Below, piece by piece: positions 31,902-39,287 of a stretch of 43,334 bases of DNA. The translations under genes and the position numbers were made by a program. The DNA comes from Avoscillospira sp045652125. Its GTDB lineage: Bacteria; Bacillota; Clostridia; Oscillospirales; Oscillospiraceae. The notes under the pieces are model-generated. The model was given only the letters and a program-made list of their open reading frames with translations, was not told the origin of the DNA and searched no databases. The stretch covers positions 1 to 43,334 of the forward strand of contig JAZRTT010000010.1 of NCBI GenBank assembly GCA_045652125.1, written 5' to 3'. The first letter of the stretch is position 1, and the number at the start of each line of letters is the position of its first letter.

Positions 31902-32741
31902 TCAAATTACCTCCTTCTGATGTCTGGTCACGTGGCAGTTGATGTTGACAGCCACAGGCAGACCGGCGATGTGGGTGGGGCAGGTCTCGATGTTGACGGC
32001 CAGAGCGGTGGTCTTGCCGCCGAAGCCCTGAGGGCCGATGCCCAGGGCGTTGATCTTCTCCAGCAGCTCCTTTTCCAGATCTGCGTAGAAGGGGTTGGGA
32101 TTTTCGCTGTCGGCATTGCGGAGCAGCGCCTGCTTTGCCATGAGGGCGGCCTTGTCAAAGGTACCGCCGATGCCCACGCCTACCACAATGGGAGGGCAGG
32201 GGTTAGGGCCGGCATCTTCCACCACCTTGACCACGAAATCCTTGACACCCTGCAGCCCGTCGGAGGGCTTGAGCATCTTGATCTGGCTCATATTTTCGCT
32301 GCCGAAGCCCTTGGGGGCGATGGTGATCTCGACCTTATCGCCGGGGACGATGTCATAGTAGATCATGGCAGGAGTATTGTCGCCGGTGTTGACCCGATCC
32401 AGAGGATCACGGACAACAGACTTCCGCAGGTAGCCTTCGGTATAGCCCTGACGGACACCTTCGTGGATGGCTTCGGACAGGTCTCCGTCCACATGGACGT
32501 CCTGACCGATCTTGACGAACACGCAGGCCATGCCGGTATCCTGGCAGACAGGCTGGAACTTCTCATCGGCGATGGCATAGTTTTCGATGATGCGGTCGAG
32601 GATCTCCTGAGCCTGGGGCCAGGGTTCCTGGGCTCTGGACTGCTCGATGCAGTTTTTCACATCTCTGGGGAGATAGCAGTTGGCTTCGATACACAGGCGT
32701 TTGACCACTTCTGTCACAACACCGGCAGAAATTTCTCTCAT
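31902..32741 (-). CDS. Class I fumarate hydratase, alpha (N-terminal, Fe-S) subunit
   Basis: Catalytic Fe-S subunit of the two-gene fumarase, 279 residues. Family segments visible are QDTGMACVFVKIGQDVHVDGDL (the first cluster cysteine is probably the C in CQDTG), FGSENMSQIKML, and CPPIVVGVGIGGTFDKAALMAKQ. The C-terminal GPQGFGGKTTALAVNIETCPTHIAGLPVAVNINCHVTRH supplies further cysteines. AAGGAGG lies five bases before ATG at 32741. An earlier in-frame ATG (eight codons up) is before that site. Oxygen-labile enzymes of this type fit an anaerobe. Confidence 0.92.
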   Translation of the reverse strand: MREISAGVVTEVVKRLCIEANCYLPRDVKNCIEQSRAQEPWPQAQEILDRIIENYAIADEKFQPVCQDTGMACVFVKIGQDVHVDGDLSEAIHEGVRQGYTEGYLRKSVVRDPLDRVNTGDNTPAMIYYDIVPGDKVEITIAPKGFGSENMSQIKMLKPSDGLQGVKDFVVKVVEDAGPNPCPPIVVGVGIGGTFDKAALMAKQALLRNADSENPNPFYADLEKELLEKINALGIGPQGFGGKTTALAVNIETCPTHIAGLPVAVNINCHVTRHQKEVI

Positions 32742-32778
32742 AATGGCCTCCTTGTGGCTTTTCAATCATTTCTTCCCC

Positions 32779-32807
32779 ATTATAGCGGAAGCACAGCGGT
32801 ATTTCAA
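32779..32807 (-). promoter_or_regulatory. Promoter of the fumarase operon
   Basis: Minus-strand TTGAAA, 17-bp spacer, TATAAT, ending about 38 bp upstream of the alpha-subunit start. Confidence 0.75.
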
Positions 32808-32953
32808 GAAAAACATACGGATATACGGATTGCCCTTGCCGTTCCGGCCAACAAGCCGACATTTTTCAGATGTCCAAAATATAGGACAACTATTGAGAGA
32901 AAATGTTGCCATACAAGGGATGACCTTAACAGAAAAGGAGGGCGATTTGTGCC

Positions 32954-34339
32954 ATGGTTGTTCTTTTAGATGTGGAGTGGGTGGAAGATGACAACCAAAA
33001 GAAACAGCTAACCCAATTGTCTGCGCTCCGTGTTGCATCAGACTGGTCTCAGGTGGATACATTGCATGCGATAGCGAAAATTCATACATCCAAAAAGGAA
33101 ATAAACTGGCGCCATGTCGCCTACAACGGACACACCATGGAAGAATTCCAACAGGCCAAGCCGGCAAAGGACTGCCTACGACAGTTTTTGGAGTGGCTTC
33201 AGCCGGATGATAAAATCCTGTGTTGGCACAAAGATTCGGTGACTGCCATTGTGCAGATGTGCGCCTTTGACCCGAATGAAACAAAGCTTCGGTATTTTTC
33301 CTGTTTGAACAAACGCCTGTATAAGATGGCTCGAAAAGAGGGAAAAACGGAACGATCACTATACACGTTGGCTTGTGCCTATGGAATTCAAGTTCCGAAA
33401 CCGGAACATAAATCCTGCAATGATGTGGAAGTAATGCGGCAGTTGGTGCTCAAGATGAAAATTGAGCAGAAAGATCTGTACTTCAGATGGCCGGAGATGA
33501 AAAAAAGAGAAGTCCCCTTGTCGGAAAGGAACAAAGCAATTATAGAAAGCTGCCAGTATGAGTATCTGTATGCTCCCAAAGCTGAGGTCTTTCACAGCTG
33601 TAGTTGCAAGCAAATGCTGCGAGCCAAGCAGATTATGGGATGCGTCTATTATAAAACAGCCGCAAAGCACAGACGCCCATGCAAGCTGTGCAAACCCAAG
33701 GAGCCGGAGACTCGGATTTCGGAAAATCCCATGCCCTCCACGCCTCCGATAAGACTCATAGTCCAGAATTTTCCAAGAGTTCCGCCGCGAGGAGTCACCA
33801 TTCGAACAAAACTGTTGACCGGAGAAGTCTGTTATTTGGAATGGGCAGCGCTTGTTGGCTATTGCTGCTGCCACCTGCATCCGGGGAAAATAACAGAAAG
33901 AATCATGAAAGAACACCGTTGTGACCATAAGAACTGTCACTATTTTCGAAAGTATGAAGACAGCGATTATTGGAGAAGAGTCCGTGAAGGGGAACAGCAG
34001 AAAAAAGAACAGCTTCGCCTTCGGGAACAGGCCAAAAATCAGAAAAAGCGGATAGCAGCGGAAATTGCAAATATGGAAAAACTGCAGTCCTTATTCCAGT
34101 CCTATGTGGATGAAATAGGTTACGACATGAAAATCTTGCAAGTGAAAAAAGAAAAAGAAGGAGTATTTCTGGTCTTTTATGTGTCTGCTGCTCCCTATAA
34201 TGACTATAAAGAATTTTCGGAATTTTTGGAGACCATACGCTTCATGTATCCTGGGTATCGGCTGCTTCTTCGCCATATCAAAGACGAGTATGGCCGATTT
34301 GTGACCACCGATGAATATCGAAAAAGAGGAAAGTCTTGA
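32954..34339 (+). CDS. DEDDh-exonuclease-like protein with Ada-like zinc-cysteine module (function unknown)
   Basis: I do not recognise a described family for this 461-residue protein. The N-terminus (about 1-170) looks like a DnaQ/RNase T-type 3'-5' exonuclease. LLDVEW supplies D6 and E8, ILCWHKDS supplies D94, and EHKSCNDVEV gives the H-x4-D motif (H152, D157). A second module (about 205-248) has the pattern F-H-x3-C...R-P-C-x2-C (H214, C218, C243, C246), like the zinc site of Ada and Ada-like fingers attached to nucleases. A further Cys/His-rich stretch follows (C293, C304-C306, C323, C328), then a Lys/Gln-rich coiled coil (about 340-385) and a unique tail. GGAGG is 13 bases upstream, longer than usual. 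It is followed 30 bp later by an ankyrin-like gene. Confidence 0.72.
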   Translation: MVVLLDVEWVEDDNQKKQLTQLSALRVASDWSQVDTLHAIAKIHTSKKEINWRHVAYNGHTMEEFQQAKPAKDCLRQFLEWLQPDDKILCWHKDSVTAIVQMCAFDPNETKLRYFSCLNKRLYKMARKEGKTERSLYTLACAYGIQVPKPEHKSCNDVEVMRQLVLKMKIEQKDLYFRWPEMKKREVPLSERNKAIIESCQYEYLYAPKAEVFHSCSCKQMLRAKQIMGCVYYKTAAKHRRPCKLCKPKEPETRISENPMPSTPPIRLIVQNFPRVPPRGVTIRTKLLTGEVCYLEWAALVGYCCCHLHPGKITERIMKEHRCDHKNCHYFRKYEDSDYWRRVREGEQQKKEQLRLREQAKNQKKRIAAEIANMEKLQSLFQSYVDEIGYDMKILQVKKEKEGVFLVFYVSAAPYNDYKEFSEFLETIRFMYPGYRLLLRHIKDEYGRFVTTDEYRKRGKS

Positions 34340-34369
34340 CGAAAGGATTATAAAAGGAGTATATAGAAA

Positions 34370-35137
34370 ATGACAGCCTTGACACGTGTTCTGAAGAGGG
34401 CGAAAACAGATATGAAAATCAAACTCAAAGACAAAAAACTAATGGATGCTTGCAGCCGGAGACCCATTGACTTCAAAGAGGTGGAGCGCTTGCTGAAGCG
34501 GGGTGCAAACCCCATGGGACGGGTTCTGGACAAACATGGAGATCAAGACAATCTGTACACCGTGATTGTGAGAAGTTTTCATTGGGGCGATTGTTCTCTG
34601 GTGGATTTTTTGAGGATCAGCGATTTGTTTATGCGCTATAAAATGAATCTGCAGAAGCCGACGGTTCCCTATGACTATGGGGATATTATCCATCCCCTTT
34701 GGTATTTTCGCTTCTACGATGAATTTGAAAAAGAAAAATATCTTGCACCGCTGAAATGGTTGTTGGATTCCGGCTTGGTTGCGGATTCTGCATTTGAATT
34801 TTGGGATCATTTTTTTACAGATCTGATATTGATGAATGATTATACCCTGGATAATGAAGAAGCGTATGCAGATCTGTGCGAAAATTTGAAAAAGTTGTTC
34901 CTTTGTGCATCCTATCCCCATATTTTGAAGGAAAGCCCCTTTCTGCGGCAGGAACTTTGGTGCGAGGAAAATGATTACGACCTGAGCAAATTTCGAGAGT
35001 GGGGAAACTATATATTTAAGTTTGAGAAAGAAGACAGGAATGCCTATGGAGCGATGGTTCGAGTCATAGAACTTGCCACAGAAAAGGAAGTCTGGCATTT
35101 CCGATTAGGCTATAAATCAAACGGAGAACAAGGCTAA
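34370..35137 (+). CDS. Ankyrin-repeat-like protein of unknown function
   Basis: A 255-residue soluble protein. The N-terminal third has at least one ankyrin-like helix pair, KKLMDACSRRPIDFKEVERL-LKRGANP (about 23-50), and a second possible unit around LKWLLDSGLVADS (about 127-140). The rest is helical, aromatic and acidic, with no catalytic motif seen. AAAGGAG lies about ten bases before ATG. The 30-bp gap to the exonuclease-like gene and a terminator after it suggest a two-gene operon. Ankyrin proteins are often binding partners or immunity-type proteins; that role here is inference. Confidence 0.65.
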   Translation: MTALTRVLKRAKTDMKIKLKDKKLMDACSRRPIDFKEVERLLKRGANPMGRVLDKHGDQDNLYTVIVRSFHWGDCSLVDFLRISDLFMRYKMNLQKPTVPYDYGDIIHPLWYFRFYDEFEKEKYLAPLKWLLDSGLVADSAFEFWDHFFTDLILMNDYTLDNEEAYADLCENLKKLFLCASYPHILKESPFLRQELWCEENDYDLSKFREWGNYIFKFEKEDRNAYGAMVRVIELATEKEVWHFRLGYKSNGEQG

Positions 35138-35178
35138 GGAATGATTTGAATTTGAAATGGTTTGTTTGGCTGTTTCGC

Positions 35179-35220
35179 AGAAAAGCAGAACCGCCACCCG
35201 GCACGGTGACGGAACTGCTT
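35179..35220 (+). terminator. Terminator after the ankyrin-like gene
   Basis: AAAAGCAG (35179-35186) pairs with CTGCTTTT (35213-35220), with a further imperfect inner stem (ACCGCCACC against GGTGACGG). The flanking A and T tracts make it potentially bidirectional. Confidence 0.75.
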
Positions 35221-35282
35221 TTGTAAAATACATAAGTTGTTTTAACCACCCGGGCTGACCGCCAAGAAAGGAGGTATCGCCC

Positions 35283-35570
35283 TTGTGTCTTGATAATACC
35301 ACAAAGGGAGGTTGCAGAAGCATCCATGTTGCCAGAATTTTCTATCTTGACAGAATCGGCAGGGTGTGTTACGGTAGTTTCGCAAGAGGATATAACTGTC
35401 TTTCTGGTGCTGGATGTATTTCCGGCCAGTTTTGGTTGTGTCCTCTTCTTTTTTGTTTCAAACTGTGTAGTCCTAAAGTCTTGCACGTCATAAAGAATCG
35501 TCTGATTCGCAGTCGTATATATATTCTTCGTTCTTTGCTCTTGCTCCCCGATCCATTGAAAAAGCATTGA
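35283..35570 (+). other. Ambiguous small ORF with strong ribosome binding site (95 codons)
   Basis: AAAGGAGGT (35267-35275) stands seven bases before a TTG that opens 95 codons rich in Cys, Leu and Arg. CCCTTGTG and CACAAAGGG around the start can form a hairpin. A second plus frame (TTG 35290, 67 codons, hydrophobic end) and a minus frame (35064-35567, 167 codons) overlap the same DNA. None resembles a family I know. It may be a decayed gene or a structured RNA. From 35571 to 35875 I see only AT-rich DNA with the repeats and hairpin listed separately. Confidence 0.25.
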
Positions 35571-35692
35571 TATGCAGCGATTGAAAGCGAAAGCAATTCA
35601 GGAATAAAATGGTTCTAAAAGGATTCTAAATAATATATATATTTATTATTTATATAGCCCCCCTACCCCCAGATATATTATAAGTCTAACAA

Positions 35693-35814
35693 TTTTAGCT
35701 TCGAATCGAACAAGGCAGAGAAAAACCCCGTAACCTTTGATTTTCAATGGTTACAGGGTTTTAATTTTTTTGAAAATTGGGTATTGACATTTATTTTTAG
35801 CTTCGAATCGAACA
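35693..35814 (+). repeat. Pair of 20-bp direct repeats around a near-palindrome
   Basis: Identical 20-mers at 35693-35712 and 35795-35814, 102 bp apart start to start. Each contains TTCGA-A-TCGAA, an 11-bp palindrome with an odd centre. They bracket the terminator at 35722-35762 in very AT-rich DNA. They could be protein-binding sites of a lost or resident mobile element, or an insertion scar. Confidence 0.65.
35722..35769 (+). terminator. Terminator in the AT-rich region
   Basis: A 14-bp stem with one mismatch (35722-35735 with 35749-35762), followed by AATTTTTTT. No clear gene ends just upstream, so it may be left over from a lost gene or serve an RNA. Confidence 0.7.
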
Positions 35815-35875
35815 CAAAATAGCAGCCATCCGATGACCGGAGAAAAATAAAATTGAAAAATTTTGAAAAAGGGGG

Positions 35876-35904
35876 TTGACATACTGTAACATCCGTGATA
35901 TATT
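35876..35904 (+). promoter_or_regulatory. Promoter of the ribbon-helix-helix gene, overlapping an operator-like half-site
   Basis: TTGACA, 17-bp spacer, TATATT. The spacer begins with TACTGTAAC, and the 13-mer 35878-35890 reappears with one change at 36181-36193. Confidence 0.75.
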
Positions 35905-35963
35905 GAGACCATCACAGGGGATCACGCCCCGGAAAAATCGGAGGTTTGGAAGAGGTGCCGCCA

Positions 35964-36161
35964 ATGGCTGAGAAACGAAAAACTACCACCAGCACGGAAG
36001 TGAAACAGCGGTGGATCGACAAGACCTACAAGAGAATTATGGTCAACCTGAGAAAAGATGAAGATGCGGACCTTATAGAGTGGCTTGGTGCCCACAAGGA
36101 CCGCTACGGCCCCACAGAGATATTCCGAACTGGAATCGAAAAACTAAAAACAGAGGGCTAA
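35964..36161 (+). CDS. Ribbon-helix-helix DNA-binding protein (Arc/CopG-like)
   Basis: A 65-residue protein with a basic N-terminal tail, then KRIMVNLRKDEDADLIEWLG (about 26-45) and a second helix, PTEIFRTGIEKLK. A short beta strand with alternating residues before two helices is the ribbon-helix-helix pattern of small plasmid and integrative-element regulators. A TTG six codons upstream is in frame, but AGAGGTG favours ATG at 35964. It has its own promoter containing a half-site that recurs downstream of the gene, so autoregulation and control of the next gene are likely. The DNA is AT-richer than the core genome. Confidence 0.75.
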   Translation: MAEKRKTTTSTEVKQRWIDKTYKRIMVNLRKDEDADLIEWLGAHKDRYGPTEIFRTGIEKLKTEG

Positions 36162-36174
36162 AATAAGCCCTCTG
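36151..36174 (+). terminator. Hairpin across the stop codon of the ribbon-helix-helix gene
   Basis: CAGAGGGCT (36151-36159) pairs perfectly with AGCCCTCTG (36166-36174). There is no T tract behind it, so it may be a partial terminator or processing site between the two genes. Confidence 0.5.
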
Positions 36175-36182
36175 AAATATGA

Positions 36183-36199
36183 CATACTGTTACTGTATG
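36183..36199 (+). promoter_or_regulatory. Operator-like imperfect palindrome
   Basis: CATAC-T-GT-T-AC-T-GTATG is a 17-bp palindrome with one mismatched pair around an odd centre. It shares GACATACTGT(A/T)AC with the promoter of the ribbon-helix-helix gene and lies between that gene and the next one. Confidence 0.5.
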
Positions 36200-36225
36200 C
36201 CGCCACAATCAAAGGAGGAAAAATC

Positions 36226-36528
36226 ATGACTTACACAATTACAAACAACACAGAATTTAACAGCATTGAAATCGTTTTTGACGGGAAGCCGTCCGAAGCA
36301 GTCCGCGAAGCGTTAAAGGCTCTTCGCTTCCGCTGGCACGGTGTAAAAAAACTTTGGTACGGCTACGCAGAGGAAAACACCGTGCGAGCCGCAATTGACG
36401 GAAAGGCTGACAAGACACGCACCGCACAAAAGAAGGCGCAGAGCGCAAAAAAAGCCGTCAACGAATATGGCGTAAAAGTCGGCGATATTTTCTTTGATTC
36501 CTGGGGCTATGAGCAGACGCAGCATTAA
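36226..36528 (+). pseudogene. N-terminal fragment of a mobile-element protein
   Basis: One hundred residues with a good ribosome binding site (AAAGGAGG). The segment KPSEAVREALKALRFRWHGVKK-LWYGYA resembles the N-terminal module of proteins on integrative elements and plasmids of Clostridia; a later stretch, VKVGDIFFDSWGYEQT, normally continues into a longer protein (often ...YEQTN). Here the frame ends two codons later with Q-H and a stop. The sequence directly after is coding on the opposite strand for an unrelated gene. I read this as a gene cut by a rearrangement at about 36519. The family assignment is from memory of its pattern, not a search. Confidence 0.6.
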
Positions 36529-37378
36529 CAGGCTGTTCTGTCTCTGTCTTGCTCTGGTTCATTGCTGCCAAGATGGCGTTGTCAACGGAGGCTGCAGAAT
36601 GGTCATTGACAATGTTCGCCTTGTCGTATAGAATGTCTTTGAGGACAGGTGACTTATTTAACTCCGTAGCTGGGCTCACGCCCTTCTCTGAGTACAAGCC
36701 CTGTCCTTCTTCGCTTATGCGAATTTCGTGCATCCAAAATTTGTTTTTTGTGGGCTTTTTCTAACGACAATAACCATGTCGTATGCTTTGTTTTCTCCGT
36801 CAATATCGCTTTCAAATGTATTCCGGAGATATGCATACTTCAATCTACTGGTCGGGGCATGAATGTTGGAAGCATTATCCTCAATTAGCACCGCAGTTCT
36901 GATTAGTTCGCGCAACTGAGGAAGTGTCTCAATTTTTAATAGCTTAATTTTTTTCGGCAGTGTTTGAAAACGCCTTCCTTTTCCAAGCGTTTCTCGGATC
37001 CCGTCCTTTGTTATGTCCACAATCAGGCCGCTATTTTCGTTCTGGATATTTCCTTGGGCAAAATACCCTTCGTCTTCGAGTTTCCCAACCACATTCTTTT
37101 GAACGCCAACATAGTCGTTAAAGCTTCCGATCCCGAACTTTTGTCTTATTTTTTCTTCTGCCTTTTTAAGAAAAGATTTGCTTTCCGTCCCAGTCTCTGC
37201 TGCCGGGGCGGTTTTGTTTTGCCCCATGATGTTTGTCATGGCATCTGCTACCCGCTGCTCACCGGTCGGTTCTGCTGTACCTGTTGGGTACATGAAGCTG
37301 TTCCGGTAGAGTTGATCGAAAATGTCCGCTACACAAAGATATATAAGCCCTCTGTTCTGAAAATTATGGATAGTCTAA
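36520..37378 (-). pseudogene. Frameshifted remnant of a phage/integrative-element polyvalent protein
   Basis: The minus strand encodes a C-terminal piece of a larger protein. The first frame (start of the open region about 37378, ATG at 37293) has an Ala/Thr-rich linker, then FGIGSFNDYVGVQKNVVGKL and ITKDGIRETLGKGRRFQ. It ends out of frame at 36715. The natural continuation KNKFWMHEIRISEEGQG lies in another frame from about 36745. Adding one A to the CAAAAAAC run near 36752 would join them. The pattern suggests a toxin-like nuclease tail (PBECR type) of large phage proteins. Both ends are missing: upstream frame stops at a TAG and downstream it runs into the cut gene. Confidence 0.6.
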
Positions 37379-37461
37379 CAACTATGGAGGGAGCGGTTTG
37401 GTGGGATCGTACTGCACGGGCCAGAAGAGAAGTGCTGCAATTTTTGGAACGGTGGAACAAT

Positions 37462-37559
37462 AAAAGAACGGATTGCCACGCCGCCGAAGGCGGCTCGCAA
37501 TGACAGCCTTAAACTTTAGTCATTGCGAACACCGCAGGTGCGTGGCAATCCGTTCTTTT
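37462..37559. repeat. 98-bp palindromic interspersed repeat at the ddh end
   Basis: The 20-bp arms at 37462-37481 and 37540-37559 are perfect inverted repeats. Inside are a second inverted pair, TCGCAATGAC (37495-37504) and GTCATTGCGA (37519-37528), and the hairpin GCCGCC-GAA-GGCGGC (37480-37494). This GGATTGCCACG...CATTGCGA pattern is a well-known non-coding repeat type of Firmicutes. Its last base is part of the ddh stop codon, and its T-rich arm may also act as a terminator. Confidence 0.85.
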
Positions 37560-38545
37560 TACAGCAATTCTTTTCTGAGGGTTTCTTCGGATTTGGGGGA
37601 GAGGTACGCCGGGGGGATATCCAAAATGGTCTTACAGCCGGTCATAGCCTCTTTTTGCATCCGTACAGCGGCTCTGGCGCAGGCCACCAGCACGCTGGCG
37701 GTAAATTCCGGGTTGGAATCCAAGGTAAGGGCATATTCCACCCGATGGTTGTTTCCGGAAGCGGAAGCGCCGCTGCGGATGATCATGCCGCCATGGGGCA
37801 GACCCTTGTGATCCCGATCCAATTCCTCCTGGGAGATGAAGTGAACGGTGGTATCGTAGTCTGCAAAGTAGTTGGGCATGGTGACGATGGCGGTTCGGAT
37901 GGCGTCCTTGTCTGCTCCCTCTGCAGCTACCACGAAGCACTCTCTGGTGTGCTTTTCTCTTGTGGTCAGCTGAGGATTTTCACCGGAGCGGACACGCTCC
38001 AGGGCCGTTTCCACAGGGACGGTATACTGTCTGGCGTCCAAGACTCCTTCGATGCGGCGAATGGCATCGGAATGACCCTGACTGACACCCTTGCCCCAGA
38101 AGGTATAGGTGCTGCCCACAGGCAAAACGCACTCGCCCCACAGCCTTTGGAGACTGAACAGACCGGGATCCCAGCCTGCGGAGATCATGGCCACATGGCC
38201 GCTGTCCTTTGCAAAAGCATCACAGGCGGCAAAGTGTTCGGGGATTTTGGCATGGGTATCAAAGCTGTCCACCACATTGAAATATTTAACGTATTCCGGG
38301 GTCTGCCGGGGCAAGTCTGTGGCGCTGCCGCCGCAGAGGATCAGCACATCCAGCTTCTCCCGAAAATTCATCAGTTCCCCGATTTGATAGGCAGGGGTAC
38401 CGGCAGGCAAGTCTGTCAGCTGAGCCGGATCTCTGCGGGTGAACACACCGCAAAGCTCCATATCTTCATTCTGCTGCAAGGCAAGCAGAACGCCTTTGCC
38501 CAGATTGCCGTAGCCCAGGACACCCACACGAATGGCATTGCTCAT
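37559..38545 (-). CDS. ddh: meso-Diaminopimelate dehydrogenase
   Basis: Adds ammonia to L-2-amino-6-oxopimelate (from tetrahydrodipicolinate) with NADPH, giving meso-diaminopimelate in one step. The 328 residues start with the Rossmann motif VGVLGYGNLGKGV, then CGGSATDLPRQTPEY, SFDTHAKIP, and AGWDPGLFSLQRLW near 145-160, all family hallmarks. GGAGG is five bases before ATG at 38545; a longer frame upstream has no such site. It is downstream of dapA and dapB, one base from dapB. With Ddh the cell can bypass the succinylase or acetylase branches. The stop codon is formed at the edge of a palindromic repeat. Confidence 0.95.
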   Translation of the reverse strand: MSNAIRVGVLGYGNLGKGVLLALQQNEDMELCGVFTRRDPAQLTDLPAGTPAYQIGELMNFREKLDVLILCGGSATDLPRQTPEYVKYFNVVDSFDTHAKIPEHFAACDAFAKDSGHVAMISAGWDPGLFSLQRLWGECVLPVGSTYTFWGKGVSQGHSDAIRRIEGVLDARQYTVPVETALERVRSGENPQLTTREKHTRECFVVAAEGADKDAIRTAIVTMPNYFADYDTTVHFISQEELDRDHKGLPHGGMIIRSGASASGNNHRVEYALTLDSNPEFTASVLVACARAAVRMQKEAMTGCKTILDIPPAYLSPKSEETLRKELL

Positions 38546-38546
38546 A

Positions 38547-39284
38547 TTAGCCTCCCAGCATTTTGTCCATGTCGTAAAGACCGGGCGTTTGCTTGACGAT
38601 GTATTCGGCGGCCACCATGGCACCTTCGGCAAAGAGCTTCCGGTCATGGGCCTCATGCTTCAGGGTGATGGTCTGAGTGCCGGTGGCGATGATGACCTCA
38701 TGGATACCTACCACATTGCCCATCCGAAGGGAATGGATTCCGATTTCTCTGGGGTCACGCTTGCCGTTTTCGTGGCGGCCAATGTTAAAGGTGGCTTCGG
38801 GATGACCGTCCTTGACCGCTTTGGCCAGCATGAGGGCAGTACCGCTGGGGACATCCAGCTTCTGATCGTGGTGGGTCTCGATGATCTCCACCTGAGCATC
38901 GGGGAAGGCCTTGGCAGTCTGGCGGGCTAGATTCATCAGTACGGCGATGCCCAGAGAATAGTTGCCTGCATGGAACACGGCAATGGTTTTGGCGGTCTCG
39001 GCAATGGCAGCCAGCTCTTCTGCCGTATGGCCGGTGGTACCGATGACCACAGGCAGCTTTCTTGCCTTGGCATAGTCCAGCACAGCACCGATGGCGGTGT
39101 GATGGGAAAAGTCGATGAGCAGGTCGGCTTCCCCGTCAAATTCCGGCAGAGAATGGTATTGCTTTTCGGCGGCATTGGTCTGCTGGTCTACGCTGACAGC
39201 GGCTGCCAAGGTGTGATTGGCTTCGGTGAGGGCTACCAAATGCTGACCCATGCGGCCGGTAGAGCCGTGGATGATAATATTCAT
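38547..39284 (-). CDS. dapB: 4-Hydroxy-tetrahydrodipicolinate reductase
   Basis: Reduces the DapA product to tetrahydrodipicolinate with NAD(P)H. The 245-residue protein begins with the dinucleotide motif IIIHGSTGRMGQH, contains VIGTTGHTAEEL, and the substrate motif EIIETHHDQKLDVPSGTA. It also has the NRPF-like late segment in a diverged form. GGAGG lies nine bases before ATG. The gene is three bases downstream of dapA. Its product feeds Ddh, encoded next. Confidence 0.95.
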   Translation of the reverse strand: MNIIIHGSTGRMGQHLVALTEANHTLAAAVSVDQQTNAAEKQYHSLPEFDGEADLLIDFSHHTAIGAVLDYAKARKLPVVIGTTGHTAEELAAIAETAKTIAVFHAGNYSLGIAVLMNLARQTAKAFPDAQVEIIETHHDQKLDVPSGTALMLAKAVKDGHPEATFNIGRHENGKRDPREIGIHSLRMGNVVGIHEVIIATGTQTITLKHEAHDRKLFAEGAMVAAEYIVKQTPGLYDMDKMLGG

Positions 39285-39287
39285 GGC

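Noticed and set aside
35693..35814. CRISPR array
   Set aside because: Only two repeats, 20 bp each, and the 82 bp between them holds a terminator rather than a spacer of normal length; no cas genes.
35795..35820. Promoter from TTGACA at 35784
   Set aside because: No -10 element at acceptable spacing; the repeat occupies that position.
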